NCBI GenBank assembly: GCA_019235885.1
Contig: JAFAKB010000071.1
Location: forward strand, 78,643 to 142,642
Origin: Candidatus Eremiobacterota bacterium
GTDB taxonomy: Bacteria; Vulcanimicrobiota; Vulcanimicrobiia; Vulcanimicrobiales; Vulcanimicrobiaceae
Direction of reading: 5' to 3'
DNA length: 64,000 nt
The first letter of the stretch is position 1. The number at the start of each line of letters is the position of its first letter. This document shows positions 60,451 to 64,000 of this stretch, piece by piece. The position numbers and the translations under genes were made by a program. The notes below the pieces were generated by a model. The model ran no database searches. It was given only the letters and a program-made list of their open reading frames with translations, and was not told where the DNA came from.

Positions 60451-61320
60451 GTGAGACATCCCAACGTTCCCGAGTCCCTGGAAGGCTGGGCGATCCTGCA
60501 CCGGATGTTCCGGTTCGACCGGCGCCGCTGGGACGCGCTCGGCCCCGAGCGCGCGGCCTCGATCGAGCGCGAGGCGAGGGAGCTGCTCGCGCAGCCGGCG
60601 CGCGATGCCGACGCCGACGTCGGGCTTGCGCAGCTGCTCGGCCACAAGGGCGAGCTGATGCTCACCCACTACGCGCGCTCGTTCGACGCGCTCGGCGAGG
60701 TGCAGGCGCGCGTCGACAAGCTCGCGCTGCGCGACTACCTCGAACCGATGGAGTCGTACGTCTCGGTGCTCGAGCTGGGGCTCTACGCGGACACGGCGAA
60801 GATCCATGCCGAGCTGCGCGACCGCGGTCTCAAGCCGCACTCCGAGGCGTGGAACGAGACGTTCGACGCGCTGGTCGACGCCGCCGCGCGCGATCCGCGC
60901 AACGCGGCGCGGCTGTGGGCGAAGATCCCGCAGCGCCGCTACGCCTGTTTTTATCCGATGAACAAGAAGCGCGACGGCGCCGACAACTGGTACGCGACGC
61001 CGTACGACGAGCGCGCGAAGATGATGCTCGAGCACGGCAAGATCGGGCGCTCGTTCCACGGTCACGTCACGCAGGTGATCTCCGGCTCGATCGGCTTCGA
61101 CGACTGGGAGTGGGGCGTCGACCTGTACGCCGACGATCCGCTCATCTTCAAGAAGCTGGTCTACGCGATGCGCTTCGACGAAGCGTCGGCGCGCTTCGGT
61201 GAGTTCGGCCGGTTCTGGACCGGGATGCAGTTCTCGGTTTCGCAGCTCGGCGTGTTCCTGGCCGGCGAAGCGTCGCCGGCGCTGCTCGCCGACCAGTCGC
61301 CGCAACCGGTGCTGCGCTGA
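60451..61320 (+). CDS. hemQ: Coproheme decarboxylase HemQ/ChdC
   Basis: A 289-aa chlorite-dismutase-family protein. FYPMNKKRDGADNWYATPYD (about residues 168-187) gives the conserved Lys and the catalytic Tyr, and MLEHGKIGRSFHGHVTQVI followed by GSIGFDDWEWGVDLYADDP and KLVYAMRFDEASARFGEFG the C-terminal heme-domain signatures. The protein converts coproheme III to heme b in the coproporphyrin-dependent pathway. GTG 60451. Its stop overlaps the VOC gene by one base. Confidence 0.92.
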   Translation: MRHPNVPESLEGWAILHRMFRFDRRRWDALGPERAASIEREARELLAQPARDADADVGLAQLLGHKGELMLTHYARSFDALGEVQARVDKLALRDYLEPMESYVSVLELGLYADTAKIHAELRDRGLKPHSEAWNETFDALVDAAARDPRNAARLWAKIPQRRYACFYPMNKKRDGADNWYATPYDERAKMMLEHGKIGRSFHGHVTQVISGSIGFDDWEWGVDLYADDPLIFKKLVYAMRFDEASARFGEFGRFWTGMQFSVSQLGVFLAGEASPALLADQSPQPVLR

Positions 61321-61739
61321 TGTCGCTCGCGATCGACCACGTCGACATGCGCGTTGCCGCGCTCGGTGCCGTGGAGCGATTCTACGACGCGTTCGCCGAA
61401 CGGCTCGGTTTTACCGAGAAGCGGTACTCCAAGGTCGGCTTCGGCGGCTCGTCGTGGGAAGACGGCTCGCCCGACGATTACAACGCCGTGGAGTATTACG
61501 CGCGCGAATCGGGCGGCCCGAGGCTGTTCTTCGGCGTGATCGAAGAGATCGACGCGCAGCCCGCGAAAAGCCGGGTCGCTTTCGCGGTTCCCGAAGAAGA
61601 GCTCGAGGAGTGGGCGCGGGTGCTGCCCGGAATGGGCGCGCGCGAGATCGAGCTGGGCGATCCGAGCTATCCGGCGGTGTTCTTCACCGACCCGCTCGGG
61701 ACGCGCCTCGAAGTCTGCGCGCGCCGTCCCGCTCCGTGA
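61320..61739 (+). CDS. VOC (glyoxalase/bleomycin resistance) family protein
   Basis: A 139-aa vicinal-oxygen-chelate protein with two beta-alpha-beta-beta-beta halves: IDHVDMRVAALGAVERFYD at the start (metal His), a middle FFGVIEEIDAQPAKSRVAF, and LGDPSYPAVFFTDPLGTRLEV at the end (metal Glu). ATG 61320 overlaps the hemQ stop. Reaction unknown. Confidence 0.87.
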   Translation: MSLAIDHVDMRVAALGAVERFYDAFAERLGFTEKRYSKVGFGGSSWEDGSPDDYNAVEYYARESGGPRLFFGVIEEIDAQPAKSRVAFAVPEEELEEWARVLPGMGAREIELGDPSYPAVFFTDPLGTRLEVCARRPAP

Positions 61740-62209
61740 ACCGCCTCCCGCATTCCGAGCTGAAGCGCGACGCGCTTCTCGCCGTCTGTTCGCTCGCGCC
61801 GCCGCTCGCCGGCGGCGCCTGCGCGTGGTGCGCCGCGACGCTGCCGCCGCGGCGCCGCACCTGGTGCAGCGACCGCTGCGGCGAGCTGTTCTGGGCAAAT
61901 CACTGGTGGTCGGTCGCGCGCCGCGAGGCGAAGCGCCGCGACCGCTATCGCTGCAAGCGCTGCGGAACGCGCGCCCCGAAGCGGCCCTCGCACAGCACGT
62001 TTCGCAGCCGCACCGCGTATCTGCGCGCGATGCGCGCGTGGCGCGCCGCCAAACGCACCGAGCGGCTCGAGGTGAACCACATCGTCCCGTGCAAAGGACG
62101 CCACCGCGCGCTCGACTGCGCGCACCATCTCGACAACTTGGAGACGCTCTGTCCGGCGTGTCACAAGCAGCACACGTCGGCCCTGCGGCTGGTCACCGCG
62201 GCCCCGTAG
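61736..62209 (+). CDS. HNH endonuclease-fold protein
   Basis: A 157-aa basic protein. Two CxxC pairs in the first half (CAWCAATLPPRRRTWCSDRC, then YRCKRCGTRAP) look zinc-binding. The C-terminus has the HNH motif: LEVNHIVPCKG (about residues 115-125), DCAHHLDNLETLCPACHKQHT. GTG 61736 overlaps the VOC stop. A DNA nicking or cleavage role is expected for the fold; its target is unknown. Confidence 0.83.
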   Translation: MNRLPHSELKRDALLAVCSLAPPLAGGACAWCAATLPPRRRTWCSDRCGELFWANHWWSVARREAKRRDRYRCKRCGTRAPKRPSHSTFRSRTAYLRAMRAWRAAKRTERLEVNHIVPCKGRHRALDCAHHLDNLETLCPACHKQHTSALRLVTAAP

Positions 62210-62249
62210 CGGCCCGGGAGAGCGGTTCCGAGGTGGGAAAACGCTCGGC

Positions 62250-63674
62250 ATGAGCACGACCGCCGAACGGGCCCCCATCGAGACCGTCAACCCGGCTACC
62301 GGCGAGCCGATTCGCCGCTACGAACCGCACGACAAGGCCGCGGTCGACGCGCGGCTTGACGCCGCGGTCGCGGCGGCGGAGCGCTGGCGCATGACGCCAT
62401 TCGCCGAACGCGCCGTGCGGCTGCGCGCGGCGGCGGATTCTTTGCGCGAGCACAAGGGCGAGCTGGCCGAGCTGGCGACGCGCGAGATGGGCAAGCCGAT
62501 CGCCGAGGCGGAGGCCGAGGTGGAGAAGTGCGCGGTCTGCTGCGACTGGTTCGCCGCCAACGGCGAGCGGCTGTTGCAGAGCGAAGAGCATCCGTCCAAC
62601 GCGGCGCGCAGCTACGTCGCGTTCCGCCCGCTCGGCGTCGTGCTGGCGATCATGCCGTGGAACTTTCCGTATTGGCAAGTGTTCCGCGCCGCGGCGCCCG
62701 CGCTCATGGCGGGCAACGTCGTCGTTCTCAAGCACGCGGCGAACGTCACCGGCGTCGCGCTGAAGGTCGAAGAGATCTTCCGCGCCTGCGAGTTCCCCGC
62801 GGGCGCGTTCGCCACGCTCTTGGTGCCGAGCAAGGAGATGGAGTCCATCGTGCTCGACGAGCGCGTCGCGGCGGTGACGCTCACCGGCAGCGAAGGCGCC
62901 GGCTCGGCGGTCGGCGCCGCAGCCGGAAAGGCGATCAAGAAAACGGTGATGGAGCTCGGCGGCTCCGACTACTTCATCGTGCTCGCCGACGCCGATTTGG
63001 AGAAAGCCGCGGAGATCGGCGTCAAGGCGCGCTTTCAGAACACTGGGCAGAGCTGCATCGCGGCGAAGCGCTTCATCGTCGAGGAAGCGGTCTACGACCG
63101 CTACGCCGAGCTGTTCGTCGAGCAGACGCGCGCGCTGAAGGTGGGCGATCCGATGGACCGCTCGACGCAGATCGGCCCGCTCGCGCGCGCCGACTTGCGC
63201 GACGCGCTCGCCGAGCAAGTTCGCGACACCGTGGCGGCCGGCGCGAAGCTGCTGCTCGGCGGCGAGCCGCTCGAGCGGCCCGGCGCGTATTACGCGCCGA
63301 CCGTCGTCGGCGACGTGCGGCCGGGGATGCGCATGGCGAGCGAAGAGACGTTCGGCCCGACGGCGGCGATGATGCGCGCGCGCGACGCCGCGCACGCGGT
63401 TGAGCTCGCCAACGACTCGCGCTTCGGCCTAGGCGGCAATCTTTGGACGCGCGATACCGCGCGCGCGGAGCAGCTCGCGGCGGAGCTGCGCTCCGGAAAC
63501 TGCTTCATCAACGGGATGACCGCCTCCGATCCGCGGCTGCCGTTCGGCGGGGTGAAGAAGAGCGGGCTCGGGCGCGAGCTCTCCGAGTTCGGGATCCGCG
63601 AGTTCGTCAACGTCCAGACGGTCTGGATCGGCCCCGACACCGGCGCGAGCGCCGCCGGGCGCGCCTCGGAGTAG
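62250..63674 (+). CDS. Succinate-semialdehyde dehydrogenase-type aldehyde dehydrogenase
   Basis: A 474-aa aldehyde dehydrogenase. VLAIMPWNFPYWQVFRAAAP (about residues 131-150) is the NAD(P)-binding segment, MELGGSDYFIVL carries the general-base Glu, and NTGQSCIAAKRFIV (about 262-275) the catalytic Cys. The pattern fits the succinate-semialdehyde dehydrogenase (GabD) group, oxidising succinic semialdehyde to succinate; related substrates cannot be ruled out. ATG 62250. Confidence 0.88.
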   Translation: MSTTAERAPIETVNPATGEPIRRYEPHDKAAVDARLDAAVAAAERWRMTPFAERAVRLRAAADSLREHKGELAELATREMGKPIAEAEAEVEKCAVCCDWFAANGERLLQSEEHPSNAARSYVAFRPLGVVLAIMPWNFPYWQVFRAAAPALMAGNVVVLKHAANVTGVALKVEEIFRACEFPAGAFATLLVPSKEMESIVLDERVAAVTLTGSEGAGSAVGAAAGKAIKKTVMELGGSDYFIVLADADLEKAAEIGVKARFQNTGQSCIAAKRFIVEEAVYDRYAELFVEQTRALKVGDPMDRSTQIGPLARADLRDALAEQVRDTVAAGAKLLLGGEPLERPGAYYAPTVVGDVRPGMRMASEETFGPTAAMMRARDAAHAVELANDSRFGLGGNLWTRDTARAEQLAAELRSGNCFINGMTASDPRLPFGGVKKSGLGRELSEFGIREFVNVQTVWIGPDTGASAAGRASE

Positions 63675-63706
63675 CCGCCAAGGCTGCTCACGAAGGACGC
63701 CCGACG

Positions 63707-64000
63707 ATGGGCGAGACGATCCGCAAGCTCTCGGTCCTGGACTCGGCGTTCCTGTTCGCCGAAACGGCGGAGTGCCCGATGCACGTCGGGAGCCTGACGA
63801 TCGTCATGCTCCCCGACGGCTATGCCGGCGACTTCTACGAAGATTTCAAAACACGGATCGAGCGGCGCATCGACCACGCGCCGAGCCTGCGCTGGAAGCT
63901 CGCGCAGACGCCGTTCGACGTCGACCGGCCGAGCTGGGTCGAGGACGAGCAGTTCGACGTGAACCGGCACGTGATGCGCGGCGCTCTTCCCGCGCCGCAC
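63707..64000 (+). CDS. WS/DGAT-type acyltransferase, N-terminal part (runs off the window)
   Basis: The first 98 codons of a bifunctional wax ester synthase/diacylglycerol acyltransferase-like protein. LSVLDSAFLFAETAECPMHVG (shown as LSVLDSAFLFAE and PMHVGSL, about residues 8-30) is the N-terminal signature; RRIDHAPSLRWKL follows. The catalytic HHxxxDG motif lies beyond the window. GAAGGACG is upstream of ATG 63707. It makes storage lipids from acyl-CoA in many high-GC bacteria. Confidence 0.82.
   Translation, partial: MGETIRKLSVLDSAFLFAETAECPMHVGSLTIVMLPDGYAGDFYEDFKTRIERRIDHAPSLRWKLAQTPFDVDRPSWVEDEQFDVNRHVMRGALPAPH

Noticed and set aside
1..64000. tRNA, rRNA, CRISPR array or complete insertion sequence
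   Set aside because: I looked for clover-leaf ends with CCA-like tails, direct repeat-spacer patterns and transposase motifs and saw none that I can support; a covariance-model scan would be decisive for tRNAs.

Overview
The window is GC-rich (roughly two-thirds G+C) bacterial chromosome, densely packed with many ATGA/GTGA start-stop overlaps. The gene mix is a coproheme decarboxylase (HemQ/ChdC), a WS/DGAT acyltransferase, DUF1800/DUF1501 and DUF5679 proteins, a leucine-type acyl-CoA carboxylase set, and traces of outer-membrane beta-barrel proteins. This suggests a free-living aerobic chemoheterotroph, possibly of the Eremiobacterota/Vulcanimicrobiota (WPS-2) type. That assignment is inference; there is no rRNA, tRNA or CRISPR array in the window to test it.

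Layout. 1-3.4 kb (-): a catabolic operon of glycosidase, HpcH/HpaI aldolase, SDR and zinc ADH. 3.4-4.2 kb: small membrane proteins. 4.3-6.5 kb: purE-purK plus a membrane-anchored protein. 6.5-8.9 kb (-): glycosyltransferase and amidohydrolase. 9-14.3 kb (-): enoyl-CoA hydratase, biotin-dependent carboxylase alpha subunit, alpha/beta hydrolase and HMG-CoA lyase, with a RelA/SpoT-domain protein and a small partner overlapping the 3' end; the matching carboxyltransferase beta subunit lies alone at 29.3-30.9 kb. 14.4-19.9 kb (+): M16 protease, Crp regulator, then a thioredoxin-like / cytochrome b / molybdenum-cofactor oxidoreductase set. 19.9-27 kb: secreted proteins, a GH133-type debranching enzyme and a trans-sulfuration PLP enzyme. 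31-33.8 kb: DUF1800-DUF1501. 36-43.3 kb: quinone reductase, MaoC hydratase, lipoprotein, broken tricorn-like S41 protease, MBL and GNAT proteins. 43.3-49.2 kb: an ECF sigma / two-TM protein / two-component regulator locus flanked by DUF4097-like proteins. 49.4-53.5 kb: pyrF-pyrE-hisC-GNAT-AI-2E permease. 53.5-58.1 kb (-): epimerase, argS, rlmH, dprA. 58.3-64 kb (+): DUF5679, nrdR, dut, ketopantoate reductase-like, hemQ, VOC, HNH, succinate-semialdehyde dehydrogenase, WS/DGAT.

Four patches look acquired, from lower GC, defence or toxin-antitoxin-like content and, in one, broken frames: 8.97-9.90 kb (RelA/SpoT-domain protein + 89-aa partner), 27.1-29.25 kb (XRE-HTH fused to a secretion-ATPase-like domain with a degenerate P-loop, divergent from an RNase-like/DUF2283-like pair), 33.8-35.9 kb (frameshifted genes, one resembling a CBASS Cap15-type two-TM beta-barrel effector), and 56.7-57.24 kb (DUF4258/DUF2283 pair between dprA and rlmH).

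The clearest regulatory signal is a mirror-image pair of ECF-type promoters (CGAAAC-N16-CGTACA on both strands) between the sigma-factor gene and a divergent DUF4097 gene, predicting autoregulation and very short or absent mRNA leaders. Two widely conserved genes, nrdR and rlmH, appear to start at CTG. Several genes carry single-base frameshifts, two of them next to five-A runs, so assembly error must be separated from real decay before these are called pseudogenes.
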